In this document: positions 42,260 through 51,134 of the stretch, piece after piece
Layout of the letters: each line of letters starts with the position of its first letter
How positions within the stretch are numbered: position 1 is the first letter of the stretch
From: CAZBLK01 sp964492715
GTDB lineage: Bacteria; Bacillota; Clostridia; Lachnospirales; WRBF01
DNA length: 64,000 nucleotides
Reading direction: 5' to 3'
Assembly: GCA_964492715.1 (NCBI GenBank)
Contig: CAZBLK010000003.1
Location: 1 to 64,000 of the forward strand
Notes under the pieces: generated by a model
The model's database searches: none
Told to the model about the DNA's origin: nothing
Seen by the model: the letters and a program-made list of their open reading frames with translations, nothing else
Position numbers and translations under genes: made by a program

Positions 42260-42397
42260 TCGTAACATAGAAAAGCTTTAATAAAAATATCATCGCAAAC
42301 GCTGTGACAATTTGTCGCACGAATTCACTTGTCATAACTTAGCATAATGGAATAAACTGTTAAATATGGAACACATTTCAATGCAGGGGGTGACAGC

Positions 42398-42913
42398 ATG
42401 AGTAAATTGACTAGAATAATAATTTTAGCTTTAATAATAATTATCTTTTTGTTCCCTCAAAGCGTAAGAGCTGAAAATGCAGAAAAGCTAAAAAATTACT
42501 ACGAATATTTTTATATCGTCGTTATTGATGAATCTGTTGAGGAATGGCGAAGTCAAGGAATAAGTTTTTTTGGAAAGTTTGAAGTTGAAGAATACGCTTA
42601 TATACTTTTTGACAATTTATTCAGTGAAAAACAAGCTAGTTTTGTTCCAGATGGAGTGGCTGTACTTGGTGCTGAATTCGTGGACGGGCATTTGGTTTTA
42701 AACGTTTCAGAAGAAATAAACAACCATGGGGGGGCATACTATGAAGAAAGGCTTGTTTCATATATTCTTAAAACAGCTTTTGCCATTAATGAAGTAGAAA
42801 GTTTTTCGTTGATGATTGACGGCGAGCTAGGAGTTTTAAGCGAAGGATTAATACTGGAAGAAGTGTCCAAGGAACATTTTTTTAATAGTGAAACCGAAGG
42901 GGAATCAGAATAA
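42398..42913 (+). CDS. exported GerMN-domain protein
   Basis: A 171-residue protein with an N-terminal signal or anchor (about 5-25, ending near 'SVRA'). Residues 60-160 follow the GerMN pattern ('EYAYILFDNLF', 'VPDGVAVLGAEFVDGHLVLNVSEE', a helix leading to 'INEVESFSLMIDGE'), a domain of sporulation and germination proteins such as GerM. It therefore probably acts at the cell or spore envelope. A GGGGGTGA site precedes the ATG. Its stop lies inside the terminator shared with dusB. Confidence 0.75.
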   Translation: MSKLTRIIILALIIIIFLFPQSVRAENAEKLKNYYEYFYIVVIDESVEEWRSQGISFFGKFEVEEYAYILFDNLFSEKQASFVPDGVAVLGAEFVDGHLVLNVSEEINNHGGAYYEERLVSYILKTAFAINEVESFSLMIDGELGVLSEGLILEEVSKEHFFNSETEGESE

Positions 42914-42930
42914 AACTGGTTCCCCTTTTT
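42899..42930. terminator. terminator between the GerMN gene and dusB
   Basis: GGGGAATCAG (42899-42908) and CTGGTTCCCC (42916-42925) pair, followed by TTTTT on the plus strand. The stem begins within the GerMN coding end. Confidence 0.8.
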
Positions 42931-43872
42931 CTACAAACATTCAAACAACTGCTCAATGTTTTCAGCCTTATTAATTTCTACTCTAATTTTAGCGCAATTA
43001 GGTAAGCCTTTTATATACATAGCCAAATGCTTTCTCATTTCACGCACAGCAACGTATTCGCCTTTATGCAAAACAAGCATTTCGGCGTGCGCTTTTGCTG
43101 TTTCAATTTTTTTCTCAAAAGTTGGTTCTGGCAGTAGCTCACCAGTTTCAAGAAAATGAGCAGTTTGTTGAAAAATCCATGGGTTGCCATGTGCGGCACG
43201 CCCAATCATTACACCATCACAGCCTGTTTGGTCAACAATTTTTTTTGCATCGGTAGGTGAAAAAATGTCACCGTTTCCAACGACTTTAATATTTACACTT
43301 TGCTTAACTTGGCAAATTATGTTCCAGTCGGCAACACCGCTGTAATACTGTTCTCGTGTTCTGCCATGAACAGTAACCATGTCAGCACCTGCGGCTTCAA
43401 TTATTTTTGCTATTTCAACTGCATTAACTGAATTTTCATCAAAGCCCTTTCTAATTTTAACTGAAAGCGGCTTATTAGTTGCACTTCGCAAACCTTTAAC
43501 AATTTCATAAACGAGAGAAGGCTCTTTCAAAAGTGCAGAGCCTTCGCCATTTTTAACAATTTTTGGTGCTGGGCAACCCATGTTAAAATCAAGCACATCA
43601 AAAGGCAAATGTTCAATTTGCTTTGCTGTTTCGTGCAAAATTTTAGGTTCTCTGCCAAATAGTTGCAAAGCAACTGGGTGCTCGGCTTCGTCAAAAGCAA
43701 GCATAGCTTTTGTAGCTTCATTTTTGTAAGATATTCCTTTTGCACTTACCATTTCGCTAAATGCAAGACCACAACCCAAATTCATACATAAGATACGAAA
43801 AGGCATGTCTGTAACACCAGCCATTGGTGCAAGAAAAACATTGTTTTTTAACTTTAAGTTTTTAATTATCAT
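42931..43872 (-). CDS. dusB: tRNA-dihydrouridine synthase
   Basis: A 313-residue FMN TIM-barrel enzyme reducing uridines in tRNA. 'NNVFLAPMAGVTDMPFR' opens it; 'NMGCPAPKI' with catalytic Cys near 99, 'VHGRTREQYYSG' and 'GNGDIFSP' are all present. Length matches DusB (about 320). It lies downstream of the ECF gene with MITE copy 3 in between. Confidence 0.94.
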   Translation of the reverse strand: MIIKNLKLKNNVFLAPMAGVTDMPFRILCMNLGCGLAFSEMVSAKGISYKNEATKAMLAFDEAEHPVALQLFGREPKILHETAKQIEHLPFDVLDFNMGCPAPKIVKNGEGSALLKEPSLVYEIVKGLRSATNKPLSVKIRKGFDENSVNAVEIAKIIEAAGADMVTVHGRTREQYYSGVADWNIICQVKQSVNIKVVGNGDIFSPTDAKKIVDQTGCDGVMIGRAAHGNPWIFQQTAHFLETGELLPEPTFEKKIETAKAHAEMLVLHKGEYVAVREMRKHLAMYIKGLPNCAKIRVEINKAENIEQLFECL

Positions 43873-43886
43873 TGTTTTTATGTCAC

Positions 43887-43959
43887 TATAGCAATTCCAT
43901 TTTTAACCGACATTGTCTATCGGTAAAAAGCCAATATCGTTAAAAGTGGAATTGCTATA
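43887..43959. mobile_element. MITE-like element, family B copy 3, shortened
   Basis: 73 bp with the same ends TATAGCAATTCC and GGAATTGCTATA and the same GACATTGTCTATCGGT core as copies 1 and 2, but lacking the central CGCCAAAC...GCGTTTGGC hairpin. It lies between the ECF gene stop and the dusB start. Confidence 0.78.
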
Positions 43960-43972
43960 TTCCCTAATCAAA

Positions 43973-44578
43973 TTAATACTTTAACGCTTTTTTCAAAGCT
44001 TTTATAATAGCAAACGCTATAACAAACGAAGCAACCATTTCAGAAACAGCCACAAGTGAAAGAACTGAAACTAGAGAAGCAAGAAAAGCTCCAGCCGTTT
44101 GTGCTGTTGCAACACCATTTTCATCAAGAATTAACTGCCTTGCATAAAGAACATATATCATTCCTAAGCAACCAACTGTGTTTGTAATGCTTCCAAGTGC
44201 AGCTCCAATAGAAATTGCAAAATTTTCATTAAGCTTTGAAAAACCTTTGTAAACAAAGTATGGTACTAAACCTACAAATGCTCTAGGCAAAACTGAAACT
44301 AAAGGGTTGATGAAAAAAATGTCAAGCCCACCTGACGAGGTTGTTACAGCTTTAATAAGTGTAGCAACGCCAAACACACAGCCCGAAATAAGCCCCATTA
44401 AAGGCCCTTCAATAATAGACACAATAATTACAGGAACGTGTGCAATTGTAACACTAACAAATGGAAGCGGAATCATTCCAAGTGGAGTGTATGTAAGAAT
44501 AATACAAATTGCAGTAATAAGCCCAAGTATAATAAGCCTGCGAGTATTATTTGTGGAACTATTGATGTTATTTTGCAT
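43973..44578 (-). CDS. ECF transporter S component
   Basis: A 201-residue integral membrane protein with five to six hydrophobic helices. 'TPLGMIPLPFVSVTIAHVPVII', 'GPLMGLISGCVFGVATL' and 'FFINPLVSVLPRAFVGL' are typical of vitamin-specific S components that pair with a shared energising module. Substrate cannot be assigned; no riboswitch was recognised upstream and no biosynthetic gene is adjacent. The ATG has a GGAGAAA site. Confidence 0.85.
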   Translation of the reverse strand: MQNNINSSTNNTRRLIILGLITAICIILTYTPLGMIPLPFVSVTIAHVPVIIVSIIEGPLMGLISGCVFGVATLIKAVTTSSGGLDIFFINPLVSVLPRAFVGLVPYFVYKGFSKLNENFAISIGAALGSITNTVGCLGMIYVLYARQLILDENGVATAQTAGAFLASLVSVLSLVAVSEMVASFVIAFAIIKALKKALKY

Positions 44579-44777
44579 AATTTCTCCTTTTAAAACACAC
44601 CGTATATTAATTTTAATAAACTACACTTATTTTATAACACTTTAAAGCTATACAAGTCAATAGTTTATTAAAAATTAAAACATCGCTCAACTTTAGAAAG
44701 AGTTGTCAGCTTTAAGCATATTTACATTTTTACACTAATAAAATATAACACGGATATTTTTAGGGAGGAAAGAAAAA

Positions 44778-45218
44778 ATGGGCGATACAAAGATTTTTGT
44801 CGTGCAGCTAAAAGAGGTGGTCAAGTCAGCACTTTATGTAATTTTGGGTTTAGCATTAATTGGGCTGCTTGTTTACTTCTTCATACCAAAGAAGGCAGAA
44901 GTCGAAAATAAAGGTTCGGCAAAAGCCCTATATGTTCCAGGTACATATTCTATTGAGTTAATGCTTTCAAAGACACCTGTAAATGTTTTGGTAAGTGTAA
45001 CGGAAAATGAAATTGTTTCTGTAAAGCTTGACGACTTGCAGGACACACAGCAAACTTTTTATCCGCTCTTAGAGCCTACAATGGACACACTTTCAAGCGA
45101 AATTGTAAAGTCACAAACTTCCGAAATTCCAACAACGTCGGAATACACAGTGACTAACCAAGTGCTTCTTGAAGCAGTAAAAATTGCGCTAATGAATGCA
45201 GAAGCGCCTGTAAGATAA
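44778..45218 (+). CDS. membrane-anchored protein related to FMN-binding domains
   Basis: A 146-residue protein with one membrane helix (about 16-34) and an outside domain. 'YVPGTYSIELMLSKTPVNVLVSV' and 'IVSVKLDD' followed by a helix and a final 'LLEAVKIALMNA' follow the FMN_bind domain outline. The covalent-flavin motif S/T-G-A-T is missing; the matching place reads 'TSEYTVTNQ'. It therefore probably does not bind FMN covalently. It has a GGGAGG site and a terminator behind it; divergent from the ECF gene. Confidence 0.65.
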   Translation: MGDTKIFVVQLKEVVKSALYVILGLALIGLLVYFFIPKKAEVENKGSAKALYVPGTYSIELMLSKTPVNVLVSVTENEIVSVKLDDLQDTQQTFYPLLEPTMDTLSSEIVKSQTSEIPTTSEYTVTNQVLLEAVKIALMNAEAPVR

Positions 45219-45224
45219 TGTTTA

Positions 45225-45253
45225 CCCCCCTTTTTTTACAGGGGGGATTTTTT
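45225..45253 (+). terminator. terminator after the FMN_bind-like gene
   Basis: A C-run pairs with GGGGGG across a T-rich loop and is followed by at least six T residues. Confidence 0.75.
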
Positions 45254-45306
45254 TAAATTGTCGGAGTGTATTTTATTCATACGTCAAATGCTAATAATAA
45301 ACCAAC

Positions 45307-46131
45307 CTAATTTTTTACAACATTTATAATAACTTTTCCTTTTTTTGATATACCTTCTACAGAAACAAGCTTTGCACGTCCAAGCCCTCGAAGTGTAATA
45401 ACGTCACCCTCATTGACTGGTTTAGCGCTACTTTTAGCCAAAGCCCAGTTTACAAAAACCTTTTCGCCTTCAACAAAGGATGAAGCTTTCCCACGTGAAA
45501 TACGAAAAACCGCACTTAACACAGTGTCAAGACGAAGTGAAGAAACTGTAAGCTTTGTTTCTTCTTTATCCAATGATATTACTACGCTTGGTTCATTATA
45601 AATTGTGTCACAAATTTCAACTTTAACGCTTGCATTACCAACTCTTTCAAGGTTTGCCTTAATATAGTCAGCAACATCACAATGCACATAAACAAAAGCA
45701 CCGCAAGCACTGCTTTGACTTTGCACATTATCAGAATCAATAAAAATGTCACCGACCTTTGCTCTGGTAATTCCAACGCCTAAAATTGAACCAAGAAAAT
45801 CCCTATGGCTTAAAGTTCTGCTAAATTTAGGGTTATACGTAAGCCTAAGACGTTTAATAGGGAACTCCTCATATGGAACGATTTCATCATATGGCGAAAA
45901 CCCAATTATTTTTCGCTCGCAAACGTCACTTCCACCAAAAACAGCTGGAAGCGTTGAAACTACTTCGTTTTTCAAAACTTCAACAAACTTTGAAGCTTTT
46001 ACAGGGTCAATAAAATCTGTAAAAGTGTACCTAAAGCTTTTTTCGCATAGAAAAAATAAGTCAAGTGTTTTTGCAAAAAGTAATCTTTCGTCGCTGTCTG
46101 AAAACCGTTTTAAAAGCTTTTCTCTATCCAT
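45307..46131 (-). CDS. ylmH: YlmH-type S4 RNA-binding protein
   Basis: A 274-residue protein with the YlmH N-terminal domains and a C-terminal S4 RNA-binding domain (about 190-250: 'LRLDTVLSAVFRISRGKASSFVEGEKVFVNW'-type pattern). YlmH homologues bind ribosomal particles and help clear stalled ribosomes. It is the last gene of the ylmE-sepF-yggT-ylmH cluster, with its start overlapping the yggT stop by one base. Confidence 0.9.
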   Translation of the reverse strand: MDREKLLKRFSDSDERLLFAKTLDLFFLCEKSFRYTFTDFIDPVKASKFVEVLKNEVVSTLPAVFGGSDVCERKIIGFSPYDEIVPYEEFPIKRLRLTYNPKFSRTLSHRDFLGSILGVGITRAKVGDIFIDSDNVQSQSSACGAFVYVHCDVADYIKANLERVGNASVKVEICDTIYNEPSVVISLDKEETKLTVSSLRLDTVLSAVFRISRGKASSFVEGEKVFVNWALAKSSAKPVNEGDVITLRGLGRAKLVSVEGISKKGKVIINVVKN

Positions 46132-46421
46132 TAAAACAAAAAACTCTTTATAACGCTAAGCAAAATGCTTTTAAAAATTTCAATTAGCAAAAAAGCAAGA
46201 AGCGGCGAAAAATCAAGCATCATACCTGAGCCGCCAAGCGGCGAATTTTGCAAAAGCCTTTTAATGGGCAACAAAATTGGGTCTGTAAGGCTAAAAATTA
46301 ATGCAATCAAAGGGTTTCTTACATTTACTATAAACCACGAAAGAATTACTCTAATAAAAATTAAAAAGCTTATAAAGTTGCAGAAATAGATTACTGAAAG
46401 TTCAATTATTTCATATCCCAT
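46131..46421 (-). CDS. YggT family membrane protein
   Basis: A 96-residue protein with two membrane helices (about 5-27 and 66-88) joined by 'SWF..NVRNPLIALIFSLTDPILLPIKRLL', the YggT/Ycf19 signature. Function is not settled but it clusters with division genes in Gram-positives. ATG with GGAGAAAA upstream. Confidence 0.9.
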   Translation of the reverse strand: MGYEIIELSVIYFCNFISFLIFIRVILSWFIVNVRNPLIALIFSLTDPILLPIKRLLQNSPLGGSGMMLDFSPLLAFLLIEIFKSILLSVIKSFLF

Positions 46422-46463
46422 TAAATTTTCTCCATAATAAACATACCTGTTGTTGTCTAGCCC

Positions 46464-46985
46464 TTACCCTCTAGCTGAAGGAAGAACCCATGACAAAAAA
46501 GACGAGCCAGACTTAATTTGCTCTCTTAATTCTGTTGAAACATTAAAACCGCTTGGAGCCATAACAAAAACTTCTTTTGTGATGCATTCAATAACTCCGT
46601 CGAGAACAAAAACTGCGCCACACAAAAAGTCTGCAATACGTTGAGCTTCTTCATGGTCAAGCCCTTCAAGAGAAACAATACAAACTGCCGAATCTTTAAA
46701 CTGTGTGCAAACTTCTGAAGCGTTGTCTATGCTTCTTGGCTTACATATGTAAACATTTTGCTGCTCTTGTGTCAAGGCTGTAGGCATGGTCAAAATGTTA
46801 CTGCCTGCGTTGTCCTTTGAAAACCTCTTACCGCCTCTAAGTGCAATAAGGTCGGCTCTGTCTCTTTCAGAACGAAAGCTTGTGGGTTCATCGTATAAAT
46901 CCGCTGCGTCCTCTTCTAAGTAATCGTCCTCGTCTTCATACTCTGCTCCCAACATCAAAGTTTGAACTTTTTTAAGTAACCCCAT
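46464..46985 (-). CDS. sepF: cell division protein SepF
   Basis: A 173-residue protein that tethers FtsZ to the membrane and forms rings. An amphipathic N-terminal helix ('MGLLKKVQTLMLG'), an acidic linker (15-60) and the SepF core with 'CKPRSIDNASEVCTQFKDSAVCIV' and 'RIADFLCGAVFVLDG' regions are visible. Its FtsZ partner is encoded at 24725. Confidence 0.94.
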   Translation of the reverse strand: MGLLKKVQTLMLGAEYEDEDDYLEEDAADLYDEPTSFRSERDRADLIALRGGKRFSKDNAGSNILTMPTALTQEQQNVYICKPRSIDNASEVCTQFKDSAVCIVSLEGLDHEEAQRIADFLCGAVFVLDGVIECITKEVFVMAPSGFNVSTELREQIKSGSSFLSWVLPSARG

Positions 46986-47076
46986 ACCATTTCCTCCTAT
47001 GTAAAATTTCTCCTATTTTATCAGCAGTTCAAAACAAATGAAAAGCCGAAAATCAGACTAATGATAAAATAAACAA

Positions 47077-47763
47077 TTATCTTTGTCCAAAAATACCTGT
47101 GCCAATTCTAACTATGTTAGCACCTTCTTCGATAGCAATTTCATAATCATTTGTCATACCCATGGACAAAAACTGCATATATATATTATTAATGCATTTG
47201 TGCTGAATGTCAACAAATAATTTTGCCATTTTTATAAATTCTTCCCTGTTTTTTTCGGGTTTTTCGACAAAAGGTGCAACAGTCATCAATCCTTTGACCT
47301 TAATGTTTTCCAATTTACTTATTTTTTCAATAAAAGAAGAAGCTGCGGAAAGCGAAATTCCAGCTTTGCTTGCTTCATTGGCGACATTTATTTCAACAAG
47401 AATGTCCATAACTTTATTGTGCCTTTTTGCTTGCTTATCAATTTCTTCTGCAAGCTTTTCACTGTCAACAGAATGAATAAGTGAAACTTTGTCAATTATA
47501 TATTTCACTTTGTTAGTTTGAAGCTGCCCTATTTGGTGCCACACAGGTTTTTCGGAAAGCTCGTCATACTTTTGCAAAAGCTCTTGAACCCTGTTTTCTC
47601 CAAGGTTAACAACACCTTGCGCAAGAAGCTCTTTTATTCTAGGTACATCAACTGTTTTTGTAACACCAATAAGCGTAATATCATCCAAGCTTCTGCCAGA
47701 TTTTATAGCCGCTCTTTCCATATTGTCATAAATTAGTTTAAGATTTTCTGTAATACTCCCCAT
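47077..47763 (-). CDS. ylmE: PLP homeostasis protein (YggS/YlmE)
   Basis: A 228-residue TIM-barrel PLP-binding protein controlling B6 vitamer balance. PLP lysine lies in 'LIGVTKTVD', with 'LGENRVQE' , 'WHQIGQLQTNK' and 'LSMGMTNDYEIAIEEGANIVRIGTGIFG'-type C-terminal phosphate loop elements. The start is taken as ATG 47763, nine bases after AAAGG; a TTG three codons earlier is in frame. Confidence 0.93.
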   Translation of the reverse strand: MGSITENLKLIYDNMERAAIKSGRSLDDITLIGVTKTVDVPRIKELLAQGVVNLGENRVQELLQKYDELSEKPVWHQIGQLQTNKVKYIIDKVSLIHSVDSEKLAEEIDKQAKRHNKVMDILVEINVANEASKAGISLSAASSFIEKISKLENIKVKGLMTVAPFVEKPEKNREEFIKMAKLFVDIQHKCINNIYMQFLSMGMTNDYEIAIEEGANIVRIGTGIFGQR

Positions 47764-47784
47764 AGCAACCAACCTTTTTTAGCT

Positions 47785-49365
47785 CTAATATATAATTTGA
47801 CCATTATGAATATTTTTTGCATCTGTAACAATTTTATCCGAAATTTTAATGCTTGTATTAAGCGAAACGTCAAGTATGCAGTAACCGCCGCTTTCAGGAG
47901 TGTTTTCGTCAATAATAATTCTGCTGAAATCTGCAAAGCCTTGGTTAATTTTGTACACACCTTTTACATTTTCAGTTTCAGAAACTACGTATAGCTCTTT
48001 GCTTTCTGGGCTAACAAGTATGTCGTCTACATTTATAACGTTACTTTCTTGAAGCACGTACGCAAAATCTCCGTCTAAAAACATCTTTTCGGCTGAATCA
48101 AGTGAAACTTTTTCCGTTGTACCATTCACTTGCTTATATACAAAATTACCGTTATTCTCCTCAACCTTCTCTACAAACGAACTTGGGAATTTTACAAACA
48201 TCTTTTCAACAATAGCTTGCTTAGGAATTTTATATCCACTATGTTCGCTGTCTACCGTTTTTAGCTTTAAACTTCTCATGTTAAGGTAGTCCAGCATGTC
48301 AACCGTACATTTGAAAAGCACATAGTCATTGTTTCCCCCTGGCAAACGGTTTATTTTAAAAACACTCATTTCTATTGGCTCAAAGACTCCGCTGTCAAAG
48401 CTGTCTTGTACATAAATTTTGCGAAACTCACCCTCTGACCAATTTATAACAAGCTCCTTTGGAATATATGCAGCAACGTACCATTCATTTGATTCTACAA
48501 CTTTAAATATTTTGTCACCTGGGGACACATTTCTATAAGAGGCAAGCTTACTGTAGTCTACAAACATTTGAACTTGTTCAGGTGTAAGCGATTCTTTATT
48601 TTCAAAATTCAAAGCTTCCTCAAGCCCATCAACTATGTATGAAATTATACCGCTGTTTTCAACCGTAATAACAGACATGGCCTCACTAAGCCTGCTATTA
48701 AGAGCAACTTTTGCGTCAACCATTCCTTTTACGCTTCCTGTTCCGTCAGACAAAAGCATTTGGTTTCTAAGCCCTACACTTTGGCTTACGCTGTCTTTAA
48801 GCTCGTAAACACTTGAAATGTTTAAATTAATAAGCCTAGGAACGCCAGAGTCTACTATTTTTTTTATCTGCTTGTTTTTCATTTCAACGTCTGCGGAAAA
48901 AGCTGAAGTGTTGCTTCGCATATCTTGAACGTTCATTATTTTTGACTCAATTTTGCTTATTTCAGCAGAAATTTCAGCGGCAGTAGCTTCATCAACAATT
49001 GCACATGCAACAGAGTCTTTTTTTACCCTGTCATAGTCATTATAATAAAAACTTAAAACTCCGCTGGCGTCAGCTGTATAAACATTTTCACTGCGAATAA
49101 TAATTCCGTCAATTATTTGGGGCAAATCAACAGAGCCATAAGAAACTATGCCTGTTGAAATGTCGGGCTTGTTTATGTAAGCAAAAGCCGCCTGTGCTAT
49201 ATACGAAAAAACCGTTATAAACACGGCTGCAATAATTATTATATTTAAAACATTTACAGGCTTGTTCAAAGCAGTTTTGTTGGCTTTGTTTCTTTTTCGC
49301 CTGTAAATATCCAAGTCGTCGGGAGCATTGTCCCGCCTTTTCCTTTCTGACAAGGCTACCACCAC
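47785..49365 (-). CDS. HlyD-like membrane-anchored protein
   Basis: A 526-residue protein with a basic N-terminus, one membrane helix (about 40-64) and a large outer domain. 'GVLSFYYNDYDRVKKDSVACAIVDEATAAE' and the paired helices after it resemble the lipoyl/hairpin part of HlyD-type adaptor proteins. Such genes commonly precede ylmE-sepF in Clostridia, so a role at the division site or in wall export is plausible but unproven. The start is uncertain: GTG 49365, or TTG 49353, which has GGTGG just upstream. Confidence 0.78.
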   Translation of the reverse strand: MVVALSERKRRDNAPDDLDIYRRKRNKANKTALNKPVNVLNIIIIAAVFITVFSYIAQAAFAYINKPDISTGIVSYGSVDLPQIIDGIIIRSENVYTADASGVLSFYYNDYDRVKKDSVACAIVDEATAAEISAEISKIESKIMNVQDMRSNTSAFSADVEMKNKQIKKIVDSGVPRLINLNISSVYELKDSVSQSVGLRNQMLLSDGTGSVKGMVDAKVALNSRLSEAMSVITVENSGIISYIVDGLEEALNFENKESLTPEQVQMFVDYSKLASYRNVSPGDKIFKVVESNEWYVAAYIPKELVINWSEGEFRKIYVQDSFDSGVFEPIEMSVFKINRLPGGNNDYVLFKCTVDMLDYLNMRSLKLKTVDSEHSGYKIPKQAIVEKMFVKFPSSFVEKVEENNGNFVYKQVNGTTEKVSLDSAEKMFLDGDFAYVLQESNVINVDDILVSPESKELYVVSETENVKGVYKINQGFADFSRIIIDENTPESGGYCILDVSLNTSIKISDKIVTDAKNIHNGQIIY

Positions 49366-49451
49366 GCTTCATATTAATTAAATTAGCTGAATATATTTAT
49401 AAAATAGCAACCTACTTTAGTTGCTATAATTGACAGACAAGGAGCGTAAAC

Positions 49452-50714
49452 ATGAAAACTAAAAAAGACACTTTTACATTTATCATTGCGTTTTTAGTCA
49501 TGGCTTTTAATACGCTTATAATTATTTACCCTGCTGAAATAATTTCTGCCGCAAGAGTTGGGCTAAACCTTTGGTTTAACAACGTTTTGCCGTCACTTTT
49601 GCCTTTTATTATAGGAAGCAACATACTCATTGGTTTGGGTGCGGTCAATTTTTTTGGTGCATTGCTTGAACCAATAATGAAACCGTTATTTGGCGTTCCG
49701 GGTTGCGGCGGCTTTGCACTTGTTACCGGAATGACCTCTGGCTACCCAATGGGTGCAAAAATTGTTGCAACACTTAGAGAAAACAACGACATTACAAAAA
49801 CAGAAGCCGAAAGACTTATGGCATTTGCAAACAATTCAGGGCCTTTGTTCATTTTGGGAACTGTCGGAATTGGAATGTTTGGCTCAAAGTCTATAGGTTA
49901 TTATTTTATAGTCACTCACTATTTATCGGCTATAGTAGTTGGTATTATTGCAAAATTTTATAAATTAAACAAAAAACAGACCAAAGATAAAAAAATTAAA
50001 CGAAACCATATTTATCATGCAATCAGTAGCATGAAGATAGCACGAAGCAAAGATAAACGCACCTTTGGCGGAATCTTCGGCGACAGCGTAAAAAACGCAA
50101 TGGAAACTGTTGTTGCTATAGGCGGCTTTATAATTCTTTTTTGTGTAATAGTAAAAATGCTTGAAATAACAAATGTAATTTCACTTCTAAGTGATTTTAT
50201 TGTAAAGATAAACCCAACTTTAGAAATTACCAAAGAGCTTTCCAATGGATTTTTAGTTGGAATAATGGAAATTACAAACGGCTCTAAACTAATTTCAAGC
50301 GTTGGAATATCTAAGCAACACCTTTTAGCAACAGTAGCAGTAATTTCGTTCGGCGGTTTTTCGATACACGCACAAGCAACAAGCTTTTTACAAAAAACCG
50401 ACATTAGCGCCATAAAGTACATAATTGGAAAAGCTTTACATGCTGCTGTAAGTGTAATTGTAGGTTCATTGATATATGGCTGGTTTAACCTTGAAAACAA
50501 GGAAGCAATAGAAACACTTTCAACATACACAGCAAAGCCTATAGAACGGTTTTATTTTTCGTCCATAAGCTTTATTGGTGTGATGTTTGCTTTCATTGCT
50601 GCGGCAATAATATGTACATTGCTTTACTCTCTACTTCCACGAATTTCCTGCTTGTTTTCATATATATGTGTAAGAGTTTCTGACAAACCTTCATCTACAA
50701 TGCGTAGGCTTTGA
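49452..50714 (+). CDS. ylbJ: sporulation integral membrane protein YlbJ
   Basis: A 420-residue polytopic membrane protein with about eight helices and two nucleoside-recognition Gate-like regions ('LWFNNVLPSLLPFIIGSNIL', 'GVPGCGGFALVTGMTSGYPMGAK', 'FANNSGPLFILGTVG'). In B. subtilis YlbJ is needed for spore cortex formation. Its last 91 bases overlap the convergent coiled-coil gene at 50624, an unusually long overlap. ATG has AAGGAGCG upstream. Confidence 0.9.
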   Translation: MKTKKDTFTFIIAFLVMAFNTLIIIYPAEIISAARVGLNLWFNNVLPSLLPFIIGSNILIGLGAVNFFGALLEPIMKPLFGVPGCGGFALVTGMTSGYPMGAKIVATLRENNDITKTEAERLMAFANNSGPLFILGTVGIGMFGSKSIGYYFIVTHYLSAIVVGIIAKFYKLNKKQTKDKKIKRNHIYHAISSMKIARSKDKRTFGGIFGDSVKNAMETVVAIGGFIILFCVIVKMLEITNVISLLSDFIVKINPTLEITKELSNGFLVGIMEITNGSKLISSVGISKQHLLATVAVISFGGFSIHAQATSFLQKTDISAIKYIIGKALHAAVSVIVGSLIYGWFNLENKEAIETLSTYTAKPIERFYFSSISFIGVMFAFIAAAIICTLLYSLLPRISCLFSYICVRVSDKPSSTMRRL

Positions 50715-51130
50715 TTAATGTCGTTTAGTGCAATTCTTACAGCTTCCTCTGTTTTAGTTAAAATGTCTTCAACGTAGTTCATTGTGCCTATGCGCACTTC
50801 ACGAGAATACTTTCTTGCTTCGTCAACAAGCTTTTCGGCGGCTACTGCTGCCGATTGGCAAATTTCGTGTTCTGTTGTTAAGTTTTCGGCACGCTTTTCG
50901 GCGTCACGTACAATTGAATTTGCTTTGTTTTTTGCGTCCTCAATAATTCTATCGTGGTCCTCAATTATTTTTTTAGCCTGTGCTATTTCACGGGGCAAGT
51001 TAAGCCTAATATCATCAATAATTTCGTAAATTCTTTCCTTATCGATGGATATTTTGTTTGTAAAAGGTCGGGCTTTTCCCGCATCTAAAACATCTTCAAG
51101 TTCCTCAAGATATTCTTCAATAGACTCCAT
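50624..51130 (-). CDS. coiled-coil protein (DivIVA/ATP-synthase-b-like helix)
   Basis: A 168-residue, highly charged, almost wholly helical protein. Residues 40-120 are continuous heptad-like helix with 'IIEDHDRIIEDAKNKANSI' and 'DAEKRAEN', resembling the ATP synthase b-subunit or DivIVA-type coils. It lies four bases after coaD, between coaD and ylbJ, a frequent position for an uncharacterised coiled-coil gene in Clostridia. The ATG 51130 follows GGAGG. Its 3' end overlaps ylbJ. Confidence 0.8.
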   Translation of the reverse strand: MESIEEYLEELEDVLDAGKARPFTNKISIDKERIYEIIDDIRLNLPREIAQAKKIIEDHDRIIEDAKNKANSIVRDAEKRAENLTTEHEICQSAAVAAEKLVDEARKYSREVRIGTMNYVEDILTKTEEAVRIALNDINQSLRIVDEGLSETLTHIYENKQEIRGSRE

Positions 51131-51134
51131 TACA

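Noticed and set aside
44579..44777. Vitamin riboswitch upstream of the ECF S component
   Set aside because: The leader is AT-rich with no recognisable conserved riboswitch core.
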